Assembly (NCBI GenBank): GCA_947446645.1 | Contig: CANFHA010000019.1 | Span: 1-64,000, forward strand | Direction of reading: 5' to 3' | Source: Chitinophagaceae bacterium | GTDB taxonomy: Bacteria > Bacteroidota > Bacteroidia > Chitinophagales > Chitinophagaceae | Length of the DNA stretch: 64,000 nucleotides | Shown: positions 1 through 8,095 of the stretch, one piece after another | Numbering within the stretch: position 1 is the first letter of the stretch | How the letters are laid out: each line of letters begins with the position of its first letter | Notes under the pieces: model-generated | The model's input: the letters and a program-made list of their open reading frames with translations, nothing else | Database searches by the model: none | Told to the model about the DNA's origin: nothing | Program-made: the position numbers and the translations under genes

Positions 1-120
1 AAGCCAACTCAAATTACTTTGAATTGGCTCTATTCTATCGGGTCGGGATATCCCTTGATTGGTTGCTCCTCAGCAGAGCCAATCTCCGTTTTTCCTGACA
101 GGCTAAATGTAGTAAATTTA

Positions 121-1116
121 TTAGCTGACACAGTTCAATTTACACTCCCGAATGGCGCGGCTTTGCTCAATTTGTTGCTCTTCATATTCATTTATAAGCT
201 GGGATACCTTTTCGGTATCGCAAACTGATAATTGAACGAAGGCATTAATTGCAATCGAGTCATTCTTATTGTTGAGTAATTGAAAAAGTATATTTTCCTC
301 TTTAGGTAGCTTCACCGCACTGTTGGGCTTTAAAAAAACAGATTGCCTATCATCCCAGGTATATTGAGCATAAAATTTTGAAAAATATATTAACAGGTTC
401 AACCTTGATTCAGAGTAATAATCCTTGTCAATATGCCAGGATATTTTCTTCTTCTCATTTTCTACTCCTATTTCAGTTCCCGTTAAGAATTTAAGTAGGT
501 TGATAAACTCCTCCTCATGATAATAGTACTCATTAAATCTGTTTCTGAACCTGTAGAATTCCGATGAGATTATTAATAAAGCTAATGGGCTTTTCTCTTT
601 CACTAGGGAGTCAATTTTAGGATATTTTATCCAGCGAGGTTGTAATAGTGAGTTGGCGCTATCCTGGAGCTCTTTCTTCTCGTTTTCAGATATCGCGCGG
701 ATTTCAAAAGCTACAGCCCTTTTATCCAGGGGAGTGATTAAAAAAGAAGTAGCCAGTTTGGAGAACCCAACTTTGTCTTTGTTCGCATTAAGAAAGTTGG
801 TGAACAGCTTTGTTGAAGAAGAGTCAGTAATTATGAACTCTTCACTAGTAAATAAAGAATTTTCACGAACAACGCGTTTGGCAACTGCTGATTCAGTAGT
901 CTCAATCCGGTGGTAACCCAGTAATTCAATTACCTTTTTTTTGCTGTCGAAGTAGGGTGCTATCTCAGACAATGCAGATTTGTCCCCAATCCTCAAACGG
1001 GCATCAAGCTTGTAAATCGGATGGTCTCTTGTCATAAGAGGTTGATCCTGAGCCGCCAGTTGTTCGGTAGTTAACCATACTAAAAGACAAACAATCAATT
1101 TTCGTATCGCTCCCAT
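121..1116 (-). CDS. secreted hypothetical protein
   Basis: I do not recognise the family. The 331-residue product begins with a classic signal peptide (basic MGAIRK, hydrophobic stretch, cleavage near AAQ at about residue 23), so it is probably exported to the periplasm or outer surface. The rest is mixed alpha/beta and rich in charged residues, with no lipobox and no later membrane segment. The alternating helices near the C-terminus faintly recall HEAT-like repeats, but that is only an impression. It has no operon partner in the window. The 120 bases beyond its stop are AT-rich and hold nothing I can name. Confidence 0.7.
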   Translation of the reverse strand: MGAIRKLIVCLLVWLTTEQLAAQDQPLMTRDHPIYKLDARLRIGDKSALSEIAPYFDSKKKVIELLGYHRIETTESAVAKRVVRENSLFTSEEFIITDSSSTKLFTNFLNANKDKVGFSKLATSFLITPLDKRAVAFEIRAISENEKKELQDSANSLLQPRWIKYPKIDSLVKEKSPLALLIISSEFYRFRNRFNEYYYHEEEFINLLKFLTGTEIGVENEKKKISWHIDKDYYSESRLNLLIYFSKFYAQYTWDDRQSVFLKPNSAVKLPKEENILFQLLNNKNDSIAINAFVQLSVCDTEKVSQLINEYEEQQIEQSRAIRECKLNCVS

Positions 1117-1322
1117 AAAGTCGCTACTAATTTATTGAAATTCTTCCCATCTCGCGAGTGTTTGGGGTAAAGCCTCTTGAACGGACAACTCTGCTCACGT
1201 ACACTGGCAGGCTCACACTGGCGCGAGTTTGACGCCTAGCCACAGAGTAGCCAACTCGTGCCTGCCTAAATTGGCCAATTTATAACCGGCGTTTCTTCAA
1301 AAGTCGCACAACACTTACGCAA

Positions 1323-1356
1323 CACCTCTCTCCCTTTGGGGATGGTCGGGGAGAGG
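1323..1356. repeat. imperfect palindrome of the CCTCTC/GAGAGG type
   Basis: CCTCTC-T-CCC (1325-1334) pairs with GGGGAGAGG (1348-1356), giving a nine-pair stem with one bulged base. It lies in the 551-bp gap 1117-1667 between a minus-strand and a plus-strand gene. G/C-rich palindromes of this shape are common intergenic repeats. Apart from this and the palindrome at 1511-1541, I see no gene in the gap. Confidence 0.5.
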
Positions 1357-1510
1357 CTTTCCATTTAAAAAATCACTAACACATCCCTTTTCCACCCGTT
1401 TTTATCCACAAAAACATACTTCATACCCGCTCCGGTCATACATAACATATAACCCTCCAAGAATCAATCATTTACCTCCGAAAAAAGTTACATCATATTC
1501 ACCAGGCTGA

Positions 1511-1541
1511 TTATGATAGCGCAAAAAGTGCGCTATCATAA
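1511..1541. promoter_or_regulatory. perfect 12-bp palindrome upstream of the HTH gene
   Basis: TTATGATAGCGC (1511-1522) and GCGCTATCATAA (1530-1541) are exact reverse complements around a 7-nt loop. No clear T-run follows on the plus strand, so it is not a textbook terminator for that direction. It ends 126 bp before the start of the HTH gene at 1668. It could be an operator for a dimeric regulator or a transcript hairpin; the sequence does not decide between these. Confidence 0.5.
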
Positions 1542-1667
1542 AAAGTCATTTTGCAGATCCCGTTTTCCCAGCTCAACTTTGTCCCCAAAAAACAGAAATG
1601 AACTAACCGCAACACTTATAAGCATCAATCCCAATCCCCAATCATAAATTCCTAATACCCTATCATT

Positions 1668-2642
1668 ATGAACGAAGAAAAAATGTCCCGTGCTCGCGAT
1701 CTCTATATGAACGAGGGCAAAACACAAAAGGAAATAGCCGCCATTGTCGGCGTTTGCGAACGCACCATACACGGCTGGATCAAGCAGCATGCCTGGGACA
1801 AGCTCAAGCAAGCGGCCTTCCATGCACCCGCCATCATTGCAGACCATCTGTGTAGCCAGATAGTTGAGCTGCAAAGCACCATCGCAGAGCGCGAGCCCGG
1901 CAAGCGCTTTCCTACATTGCAGGAAGCAGAAACAACCCGCAAGCTTATTTGTTGTCTCGAGAAAGTGAAGAAGTCTACATCACTCGCTCAAAACATACAG
2001 ATGATAGAATCATTCACCCGTTTTGCCCGCACAAAGAGCCAGGCCGCCTGTAGCACTATTCACAAGTTTGGCGAGGAGTATCTGGAAGCAAGAGCCATAA
2101 ATGGCTACAAGCCTTACGAAATGGAATACTATCCGTACAACGTTTCTCCGTTCTCTGTTTTTGATAGCGAAGTTCCGGCGCAGGCAACTGCTGCGCCTGC
2201 GGAAACCGCAATAAATGGTTTTGCACAAGTACCCGCAAAACAGGAAGATGAAAGCCCTGAAAGCATTGATACAGAAGACATTCAGCCGGTTGCTGCCAGC
2301 TTGCGGGAACCGGAAATTTCCCGCAATGATCAGCACATCAGCGAGGTCAGTGAACCCCAGGAACAGCAACTCATAACACCACAAATCCCAGACCTGCCTT
2401 CCCCTGTTCCTGCCATCAGCGATAATACAGTAGAAGATAATCAGGAACAGGATAAGCCTGAAGACGAGATCCCGTTTACGTTTACATCTCAGTATTTCAT
2501 CACACTCCCGCCGGCAAAACGTCCATCCCCCTTTCGCGAAGGAAACACCATCTGGGTCAATCATCCCGACGATCTCGAAAACTACATGCAATACGTAAAA
2601 ATGAGCGACACCATTCGTCGCTACGATGAGCTGCTTAAATAA
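1668..2642 (+). CDS. stand-alone terminase-small-subunit-like HTH protein
   Basis: Residues 1-45 form a helix-turn-helix with the pattern of phage terminase small subunits and related DNA-binding proteins: an RARDLYMNEGKTQKEIA segment followed by a recognition helix ending in TIHGWIKQHAWDKLK. A helical segment follows (about 60-135). The tail (about 165-260) is rich in Pro, Glu, Gln and Asp and looks disordered. A short ordered end with aromatic residues closes the protein. No terminase large subunit, portal or other phage gene lies nearby, so this is not an intact prophage. Similar orphan proteins are known in Bacteroidota genomes; their role is not established. DNA binding is inferred from the HTH. 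Confidence 0.75.
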   Translation: MNEEKMSRARDLYMNEGKTQKEIAAIVGVCERTIHGWIKQHAWDKLKQAAFHAPAIIADHLCSQIVELQSTIAEREPGKRFPTLQEAETTRKLICCLEKVKKSTSLAQNIQMIESFTRFARTKSQAACSTIHKFGEEYLEARAINGYKPYEMEYYPYNVSPFSVFDSEVPAQATAAPAETAINGFAQVPAKQEDESPESIDTEDIQPVAASLREPEISRNDQHISEVSEPQEQQLITPQIPDLPSPVPAISDNTVEDNQEQDKPEDEIPFTFTSQYFITLPPAKRPSPFREGNTIWVNHPDDLENYMQYVKMSDTIRRYDELLK

Positions 2643-2796
2643 GCAAAACGACTGGTGGTTCAACTCCTTGACGATCTTTAAACATTAAATGGTCCCGATA
2701 GCTACTGGGAACGCCTTTGCGCCTCTTCGAGAGATTTTTTTCGTGACTTATTCAGATATACCTGGAATAGCTCAAAGCGCAGACACTGCATAATGC

Positions 2797-3690
2797 TCAC
2801 TTTTTCGCCCGCTTCAGGTAATCTTTGTGTAGCCGCGCCACTGCGGCATCGTATCCTTTCCGGTCTCTGAATACTTCGGGATTATACTTATCCCCCGGTT
2901 TGTGTTTTTTGTGCAGTTCATACTGGCTGGCGTGGGCCGCAAACCATATATCAAACTTCACCTTAGGCATGGTGCTATAGGTATAGGCGAAATCCTTACC
3001 CACATCCGGATAGGTAGGCATGCCCGAAGGAATCACTTCTTCCAGCGCCGTAGGCATATTGGCTATCAGCACGCGGTAGCTGCGTTTGGCATCTTTTACG
3101 GTAAACAAATAGCTGCAGGAGCCCTTGGTATGGCCAGGATGGTGCAGCAGGGTAAGCTCCATATCACCCAGTGTTATCTTATCACCATTGTGTAGTACGC
3201 GGCTTACTTTTACCGGCTCATACAGGCTGCCCTTGCCACCCATTATATAGTCGCTGCTGCCGCCGTCTTCTATTACCTGCACATCACCTTCGTCAGCCAT
3301 CATTTGTGCACCGCTCATTTTTTGCATAGCAGCCATGCCGCCCATGTGGTCAAAGTGCGCCTGGTTAGTAAGCAGTATTTTTATATCAGCCGCTTTAAAG
3401 CCAAGTGCAGCAATGTTCTTCGCTATCATATCAGCCGATGATGCCAGGCCCGTATTGATGAGAATATGCCCCTTGCTTGTAGTAATAAGATAAGAGGCGA
3501 GGTCGTAAGTGCCTACATAATATAGGTTGCCCGCTATGCGAAAGGGTTCATACGCCTGCTTCCATTCAGGGTGGTCCAGCTCCGGCTCATGCACTTGCGC
3601 ACTTACGGGTTTATTTACTAGCAGGCCACTGGTGACTAGCAGTATAATAAGCAGCAGTTGCTTTGGGGTACGAATAAAGCGCATGAGCAT
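2797..3690 (-). CDS. subclass B3 metallo-beta-lactamase, GOB-like
   Basis: Predicted exported zinc hydrolase opening the beta-lactam ring. The signal peptide ends near residue 31 (PVSAQ). The segment around YEPFRIAGNLYYVGTYDLAS and the LLHHPGHTKGSCSY segment closely resemble GOB enzymes of Elizabethkingia. Metal ligands seen: Q110-x-H112-x-D114-H115, H187 and H253. The first position is Gln where most B3 enzymes have His (standard position 116). This Gln is the known hallmark of GOB enzymes. Length (297 residues) is normal. A second ATG at residue 3 is an alternative start. There is no adjacent transporter or regulator, so it is probably an intrinsic chromosomal gene. Resistance in the host is inferred, not shown. 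Confidence 0.9.
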   Translation of the reverse strand: MLMRFIRTPKQLLLIILLVTSGLLVNKPVSAQVHEPELDHPEWKQAYEPFRIAGNLYYVGTYDLASYLITTSKGHILINTGLASSADMIAKNIAALGFKAADIKILLTNQAHFDHMGGMAAMQKMSGAQMMADEGDVQVIEDGGSSDYIMGGKGSLYEPVKVSRVLHNGDKITLGDMELTLLHHPGHTKGSCSYLFTVKDAKRSYRVLIANMPTALEEVIPSGMPTYPDVGKDFAYTYSTMPKVKFDIWFAAHASQYELHKKHKPGDKYNPEVFRDRKGYDAAVARLHKDYLKRAKK

Positions 3691-3730
3691 TTTTTACCAA
3701 AGTTAGGTAGAAGATAAACGCCTGCACAAC

Positions 3731-3868
3731 TCAGTGCTTGCCAGGCCAGTGCTGCGCCGCCATATGTATCAGCTTATAGCATTCAAAATACACTGCCCAT
3801 GTGGTCCATAGCTTTAAGCTCACAACTATCTGCAGTGTTTTTCCGAGAGTAATAATGTTGTAAAACAT
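3731..3868 (-). CDS. possible 45-residue small protein
   Basis: An open frame starting at the ATG at 3866-3868 (another ATG lies two codons upstream at 3872-3874) ends at TGA 3731-3733. An AGG is six bases before the inner ATG, a plausible ribosome site. The peptide begins MFYNIITLGKTLQIVV, is hydrophobic and aromatic in the first half and ends basic. It lies 40 bp upstream of the metallo-beta-lactamase gene on the same strand. No homology is claimed, and it could be chance. Confidence 0.25.
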   Translation of the reverse strand: MFYNIITLGKTLQIVVSLKLWTTWAVYFECYKLIHMAAQHWPGKH

Positions 3869-4046
3869 ACGCATCCTTTTGTTAAGCAGTTGCAAACGGT
3901 ATGCCAGAATGTGTAAATAGCTTATCCTGCTATATCAGTATATCTTTTGTAAAATATTTTAAACGTCTTAAAACCGAATAAATAACTTATAAACAACGAA
4001 ATAAAAATAAGGTATAAAAATATTTGAAAAATATTTGAAAAATTGT

Positions 4047-4077
4047 TTTGCAGATTCAAAAATCCGTTCTACATTTG
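4047..4077 (+). promoter_or_regulatory. Bacteroidota-type promoter for the gene at 4121
   Basis: TTTG at 4047-4050 and TACATTTG at 4070-4077 are separated by 19 bases, matching the Bacteroidota sigma-A consensus (-33 TTTG, -7 TAnnTTTG). Transcription would start close to 4084, about 37 bases before the ATG. The surrounding 150 bp are strongly AT-rich. Confidence 0.7.
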
Positions 4078-4120
4078 TATTAACAAATCATTAGTAAACG
4101 ATTAGCAAACACGTAACAAT

Positions 4121-4546
4121 ATGAAAAAGCAAATCTTCTTCCTCGCAATCGCAATCTTAGGTGCAAACACCACATTCGCGCAAAAGCGCCTCGTAGAGAA
4201 CGCAGCAAAAGAAGCTGCCCTTGTTCCTGCTATCGGCGCTAAAGTTTTGCCAGACCGTAAGGCCTGTGCCATCACCAACAAATCTGCCGATCGTGCCATC
4301 ACAGTGCGTATCGAAGAGTCTGTAACTGTAAACGATTTTCTGCAGAAGAGAATTAAAGTTATAGAAAAGATAGGCCCTAAGGAGCAGAAGTTTGTAGGCT
4401 ATGCCGGCTGCGATGCCAGCCCCCTGGGCGAAAAATGCGCAGGCTACAAGATCCTGGTTGCCTATTACGATGATGCCGCACCAGCTTCGCCAATGGCCAG
4501 CAATGCATCTACCGTTAAGGCTGCATCAGCTGTTGCTTCAAGATAA
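4121..4546 (+). CDS. secreted hypothetical protein
   Basis: The 141-residue product has a clear signal peptide (MKKQIFFLAIAILGANTTFAQ, cleavage after residue 21). The mature part has three cysteines: one in DRKACAI, and two about ten residues apart (GYAGCDASPLGEKCAGY), a spacing that would allow a disulfide. An Ala/Ser-rich low-complexity tail follows. I do not recognise the family. It is transcribed alone: the promoter at 4047-4077 precedes it and a strong terminator follows at 4581. A small abundant periplasmic or surface protein is a reasonable guess. Confidence 0.7.
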   Translation: MKKQIFFLAIAILGANTTFAQKRLVENAAKEAALVPAIGAKVLPDRKACAITNKSADRAITVRIEESVTVNDFLQKRIKVIEKIGPKEQKFVGYAGCDASPLGEKCAGYKILVAYYDDAAPASPMASNASTVKAASAVASR

Positions 4547-4580
4547 TCGTTACAAACCTCATATTGTTATGCTCATATTA

Positions 4581-4615
4581 GTTGCCGCGCCCGCGCGGCA
4601 ACTTTGTTCGTTGTT
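4581..4615 (+). terminator. rho-independent terminator
   Basis: A perfect 10-bp stem, GTTGCCGCGC (4581-4590) and GCGCGGCAAC (4593-4602), with a two-base loop, is followed by a T-rich tract. It sits 34 bp after the stop of the gene ending at 4546. Confidence 0.75.
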
Positions 4616-4650
4616 ACAATCGGGTAGGCGGCAGCAGCGCATTTCTTGTC

Positions 4651-4820
4651 GTAAGCATCTATACCTGCGAAGGAAGGGTAACTCGCTAATGCTACGCAGT
4701 TGTGTAACTGAAACTTTGTCATGCCGTAGGCATCTATACTCGTGAGAGCACTTGATAACTACCATTCACAGCACATAATGAGACTTATAGTTTTTGCTGC
4801 AGACATCTATACTCACGAAA
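4651..4820. repeat. three spaced copies of a CATCTATAC motif
   Basis: Copies of the core CATCTATAC lie at about 4656, 4731 and 4804, spaced 75 and 73 bp apart. Each is followed by a CGTGA- or CACGA-like segment and preceded by a GTAG/GTAA/GCAG-like segment. The spacers differ from one another, so this is neither a CRISPR array nor a simple tandem repeat. The region is otherwise gene-free (4547-4830). Confidence 0.45.
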
Positions 4821-4830
4821 AGGAAAGAAG

Positions 4831-5145
4831 TTATATATCCAGTTCCTTATTCAGGAAGTCCCAGTTCGGGTTCACACTCGTTATAAGTACCTCCTTCTTG
4901 GCTCTGGACCAGCTTTTTATTTCTTTTTCGCGGGCAATTGCGTCCTGGATATATTGAAATCGCTCAACATAAAGCAGGAAAACCCAATTGTATTTTCCTG
5001 CAAAGGTTTTCTTCTCTCCATACGCATCTGCTCTGTGTTGAGCTAACCTGGTTTCGATAGAATTGGTAACACCAGTATAAAGCACATTTTTGGCTGCATT
5101 CGTAAGAATGTAAGCATAGTAGTTATGCGTGCCATTGGTTTTCAT
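4831..5145 (-). CDS. GIY-YIG nuclease family protein
   Basis: A small (104-residue) single-domain protein of the GIY-YIG superfamily (UvrC N-terminal-like, YhbQ group). The motif appears as YAYILTN then VLYTGVT near residues 9-25. The conserved Arg is in ETRLAQHRAD, and the catalytic-type Glu is in AIAREKEIKSW. Proteins of this group are frequent in Bacteroidota, often in multiple copies beside repeats. Nuclease activity is inferred from the family; the biological role is unknown. It stands alone, convergent with the repeat region at 4651-4820. Confidence 0.85.
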   Translation of the reverse strand: MKTNGTHNYYAYILTNAAKNVLYTGVTNSIETRLAQHRADAYGEKKTFAGKYNWVFLLYVERFQYIQDAIAREKEIKSWSRAKKEVLITSVNPNWDFLNKELDI

Positions 5146-5186
5146 GCACAGTTAAAGTACATAATTTCCATACTTTAACGAAACCA

Positions 5187-6119
5187 TTACCAGCTGCGCG
5201 GCTCCTCAGCCTTATCTCTGAATTCGCGTGGCTTCACAATAGTGAACACCCTGGAGATATTAAAGCCGAAGTGTAGTGCGCCCTTTTCCCAGCTATCAGT
5301 GGTCTGGCCTATAAAAGTGCGGTCGGTTATACCGGGAGAGTTAGTAAGCATCATCTGGAACACGTGGCCTCCGGTTTCTATGTCTACGCCTATTGCCAGT
5401 GCATTATAGGTCTTCTGGCCCGAATAGAACAGATCGGCATTGGTAACACGGTAGTAGTATTCGCCGGTAATGGCTATACGCTTGCTCACCTTTATGCGGC
5501 CGCCTATACCTATGGCCAGTGTGTTGTTAGAGAATTTGGTGCTGTCTACCAGGTTATAGTGTACAAGGGTGGGCATCAGCTGCAGCGAGAGCGCATTACT
5601 TATCTTGCGCGCAATAAGCACCTGGTTGGTGTAGTAAAGGCGGTTAGTGAATAGCCATTTGTCACCCGCAGGCAGGGTAGGTGCCTTGGTGGTTTGTACA
5701 GATACAGAGCCGGCATAGCTAAGTGTCACAGGCATGCCCGCGTTTTTCTGGCTCAGAATTCTTGCTTTCAGAAAACCATCATTTTCTTTGTTCAGCGTAC
5801 TATGGCCAAGGCCTATCATCAGCCATTTTGTAATGCCATAGTCCAGGCCCAGGCGGGTGGTTGCATTGTCCAGGCCAAAGAAGTTCTCAGCGCCCTGGTT
5901 CAGCTGGCCAAACCTGTGGGAGATACGGAAGTCGAGCACACCTGCACCCAGGTTTTCCACGCTGCTGCCGTTTATGATGCGTGTTGCTTTAAAGGTAGCA
6001 GATACCGCCTCTTTCTTTACAGGCGCATCGTTAAGCATATTCATAAGGCTGTCGGCCTGGGCATGTGCTGCATTTGCAAACCCACATGACAGTAATAAAG
6101 CGGTAAAGATTCTGCGCAT
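5187..6119 (-). CDS. DUF5777 family beta-barrel protein
   Basis: A 310-residue protein with a signal peptide ending AHAQ near residue 21. The body matches the DUF5777 pattern: a TFKATRIINGSSVE start, RFGQLNQGAENFFGLD, and repeated amphipathic strands ending in aromatic residues, all suggesting an outer-membrane beta-barrel. It is the last gene of a four-gene minus-strand set that also encodes an OB-fold protein, a heme-binding lipoprotein and YceI (gaps 38, 39 and 27 bp). Its function is not established. The context suggests a role with the cell-envelope redox or lipid-binding partners upstream. Confidence 0.8.
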   Translation of the reverse strand: MRRIFTALLLSCGFANAAHAQADSLMNMLNDAPVKKEAVSATFKATRIINGSSVENLGAGVLDFRISHRFGQLNQGAENFFGLDNATTRLGLDYGITKWLMIGLGHSTLNKENDGFLKARILSQKNAGMPVTLSYAGSVSVQTTKAPTLPAGDKWLFTNRLYYTNQVLIARKISNALSLQLMPTLVHYNLVDSTKFSNNTLAIGIGGRIKVSKRIAITGEYYYRVTNADLFYSGQKTYNALAIGVDIETGGHVFQMMLTNSPGITDRTFIGQTTDSWEKGALHFGFNISRVFTIVKPREFRDKAEEPRSW

Positions 6120-6157
6120 AAAAAATGGTTGAACCAGTGTGGGATTATTTTTGGAAA

Positions 6158-6712
6158 TTATTTTTGTGTAAGGGTACTCTCTAAAGCAATGGTTGCTTCT
6201 TTGCTCAGCTTATCTGCAACCAGCGCGGGCACAGTGATACCGTAGTCCTTAAGCACTACTACAAACTTTGCTTTTGCGCTCACGTTTTTACCGCTTACAG
6301 TCAGCGTGCCGGGCACTGCTACGTCCTTGGTTACGCCATGCATGGTGAGCTTGCCGCTTACCTTCACATTGTAAGTACCATCTTTAGCAAAGTTCACCTG
6401 GGCTATGTCCGTCACATTTCCTTTGAATTCAGATTTGGGAAATTTGTCGCTTTCCATATAGTTTTCATCAAAGTGCTCCTTCATCAGCTCTCGCTCAAAT
6501 TTGAAGCTCTTAATGAGTACCTGGAAAACAATATCGCCGGTTTTAGCATCCAGTATATTGGCTACTTCGTTATTCACCGCCTCTATCTTTTCCGGCGACT
6601 TAGGCGCGGTAGCGCTGAAAGATATTTTGCCGGTGCGCGTCATATACTTCTGCGCGAAGATTGATGTAGCGCCTGCGAGCAGAAAACAACTTGTAAGAAT
6701 GAGCTTTTTCAT
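6158..6712 (-). CDS. YceI family periplasmic protein
   Basis: A 184-residue lipocalin-like protein with a signal peptide (cleavage near IFAQ, residue 21). The YceI pattern is visible: a Phe-rich early strand (TGKISFSATAP), the NNEVANILDAKTGDIVF segment, the HFDENYMESDKFPKSEFKG core that gives the family its signature, and a KLTMHGVTKDV strand. Family members bind isoprenoid or other lipid chains in the periplasm. Position between the heme lipoprotein and the DUF5777 barrel suggests that the three act together. Ligand unknown. Confidence 0.88.
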   Translation of the reverse strand: MKKLILTSCFLLAGATSIFAQKYMTRTGKISFSATAPKSPEKIEAVNNEVANILDAKTGDIVFQVLIKSFKFERELMKEHFDENYMESDKFPKSEFKGNVTDIAQVNFAKDGTYNVKVSGKLTMHGVTKDVAVPGTLTVSGKNVSAKAKFVVVLKDYGITVPALVADKLSKEATIALESTLTQK

Positions 6713-6751
6713 TGTATGCTTGTTAGAGTATGTTTAAAATTATTGCTTTGA

Positions 6752-7123
6752 TTAGTTGCTCTGCGCACCCTGGTTTACCCAGCGTGTTATTTTGTTAATG
6801 TCGCACTGGACCAGTTTAGGCAAATCCTTGGGCATAGCATGATTGCCCCTGCCAAGTGTGCCGTTAATATCGTTCAGTAAAATGTCAGCCGTCGCTTGGC
6901 CTTGCAACTGTAAAAATATTGTAAAGTCAAGACCACTGGTACCTCCACCCGCACCGTGACAGCCGGCCGTGTTGCAGCTGGCATTCATTATTGGGGCTAT
7001 GTCATGGGCATAGCTTACCGTAGTAGTATCACAAGTAGTGGCCGGGTATAGTTTATCGTACTTGTCGTTGTAACACCCTGCAAAGGCCACGAGCATAATA
7101 GCCGCCAACATTATTTTTTTCAT
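6752..7123 (-). CDS. c-type heme-binding lipoprotein
   Basis: A 123-residue protein with a lipobox (AFAGC, Cys at about residue 17). It contains one expanded heme motif, C-x4-CH (CNTAGCH), preceded by DIAPIMNAS as in Bacteroidota cytochrome-like domains, and a later Met in GNHAMPKDLP that could be the distal ligand. It would be anchored to a membrane in the periplasm and carry one covalent heme. The C-x4-CH spacing differs from the usual C-x2-CH but is frequent in this phylum. Part of the minus-strand module 5187-7555. Confidence 0.75.
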   Translation of the reverse strand: MKKIMLAAIMLVAFAGCYNDKYDKLYPATTCDTTTVSYAHDIAPIMNASCNTAGCHGAGGGTSGLDFTIFLQLQGQATADILLNDINGTLGRGNHAMPKDLPKLVQCDINKITRWVNQGAQSN

Positions 7124-7150
7124 TCAAAACAGAATTATGGTTTACAAAAA

Positions 7151-7555
7151 CTAGTTACTTATTACACATGCAGTAAGCGATACACCCGTTATCCCACTGC
7201 CCGAGCAAAATCCCTTTATCACGACACTCTGGCCTACAGCCGGGCTCACATTTTTATCGCGCAGGGCGCACTGCACATCAGCCATTGGGTCGCCCGTGTC
7301 GAGTATCACCATTATACCACCTTCGCTGTTTTTCTCTGTTTCCTTTACTACACCGGTCACTTTTATGGCCTTGTTCAGGTATTTGGTATTTGCAGCCGCT
7401 TCATTTGCAGCATACTCTTTTGCAAGGGCCGCTGCGGATATGTCCATACCCACGGAGTTCTCTACCTTCTTCTCTGGCAATGTCCACAGATAGATACCTG
7501 TACCTACACCTATTAGGATCGCAACCAACGCAAATAATAATATTTTCTTTACCAC
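7151..7555 (-). CDS. OB-fold (tRNA_anti-like) membrane-anchored protein
   Basis: A 134-residue protein with an N-terminal membrane anchor (about residues 4-27) and a C-terminal OB-like fold recalling the tRNA_anti-like family: an ALAKEYAANEAAANTKYLNK helix, IKVTGVV strand, and CAL...VVIKGFCSG strands. It is probably periplasmic or membrane-facing and not a real tRNA-binding protein. The start codon is GTG. It is the first gene of the four-gene module that runs through the heme lipoprotein, YceI and DUF5777. Confidence 0.7.
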   Translation of the reverse strand: MVKKILLFALVAILIGVGTGIYLWTLPEKKVENSVGMDISAAALAKEYAANEAAANTKYLNKAIKVTGVVKETEKNSEGGIMVILDTGDPMADVQCALRDKNVSPAVGQSVVIKGFCSGSGITGVSLTACVISN

Positions 7556-7630
7556 TCTAAGATAGATTATACCAAAAGTAAACCAAAAACCGTAGATGAA
7601 ATACTGATGAAAATCATAAAATTAATTAAA

Positions 7631-8047
7631 CTATGATTCGTAAACCGGTTTCCCGGTTCTGTAGGCAGTGCCTTTAAACATGGCAACTATCTCACCCGCA
7701 TCGTTTTTGGTGGTTACGTTGTAGAAGCTGGTTTTGTTGCCAGTGTGTATTTCTTCGGCTTCTACAATCATTCTATCACCTGCCTTAGCTGCTCTGATAA
7801 AGCTGATATGTACATCAAGCGCCAAACTCAGTACACCGTGCGAATTGCAGGCGAAAGCAAAGGCGCTGTCGGCACCAGAGAATACTATACCACCATGTAC
7901 GATGCCAAAGCCGTTGAGCATTTCTTCAGTTATGGTATAGTGAAGTTTGCAGTAGCCCTCACGGTACTCATCTACAACAATGCCCATCCATTTGCTGAAG
8001 TTGTCTTTGTCCAGCATGGTAGACAGAACTTTACCGGTATCATTCAT
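7631..8047 (-). CDS. hotdog-fold thioesterase, PaaI-like
   Basis: A 138-residue hotdog enzyme expected to hydrolyse acyl-CoA thioesters. The signature GFGIVHGGIVFSGADSAFAFA carries the conserved HGG and the following acidic residue on the central helix, as in PaaI-type enzymes. A later LDVHISFIRAAKAGD strand is typical. The ATG at 8045-8047 is chosen; the longer frame begins with TTG at 8086 and adds a non-conserved segment. It lies 48 bp downstream of a lipoprotein gene on the same strand and may share its transcript. Substrate not predictable; PaaI proteins often act on phenylacetyl-type CoA esters. Confidence 0.82.
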   Translation of the reverse strand: MNDTGKVLSTMLDKDNFSKWMGIVVDEYREGYCKLHYTITEEMLNGFGIVHGGIVFSGADSAFAFACNSHGVLSLALDVHISFIRAAKAGDRMIVEAEEIHTGNKTSFYNVTTKNDAGEIVAMFKGTAYRTGKPVYES

Positions 8048-8095
8048 ATATGGTGGAGGTAAGCAACAAAGATACAGAGTTGGCAATAAGAAGCA

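Noticed and set aside
1668..2642. Prophage or prophage remnant
   Set aside because: Only the HTH protein is phage-like. No integrase, portal, capsid or large terminase, and no attachment-site duplication was seen.
2010..2663. 217-residue open frame on the minus strand
   Set aside because: It lies fully opposite the HTH gene (1668-2642), and its Phe/Cys/Arg-rich composition is typical of an antisense shadow.
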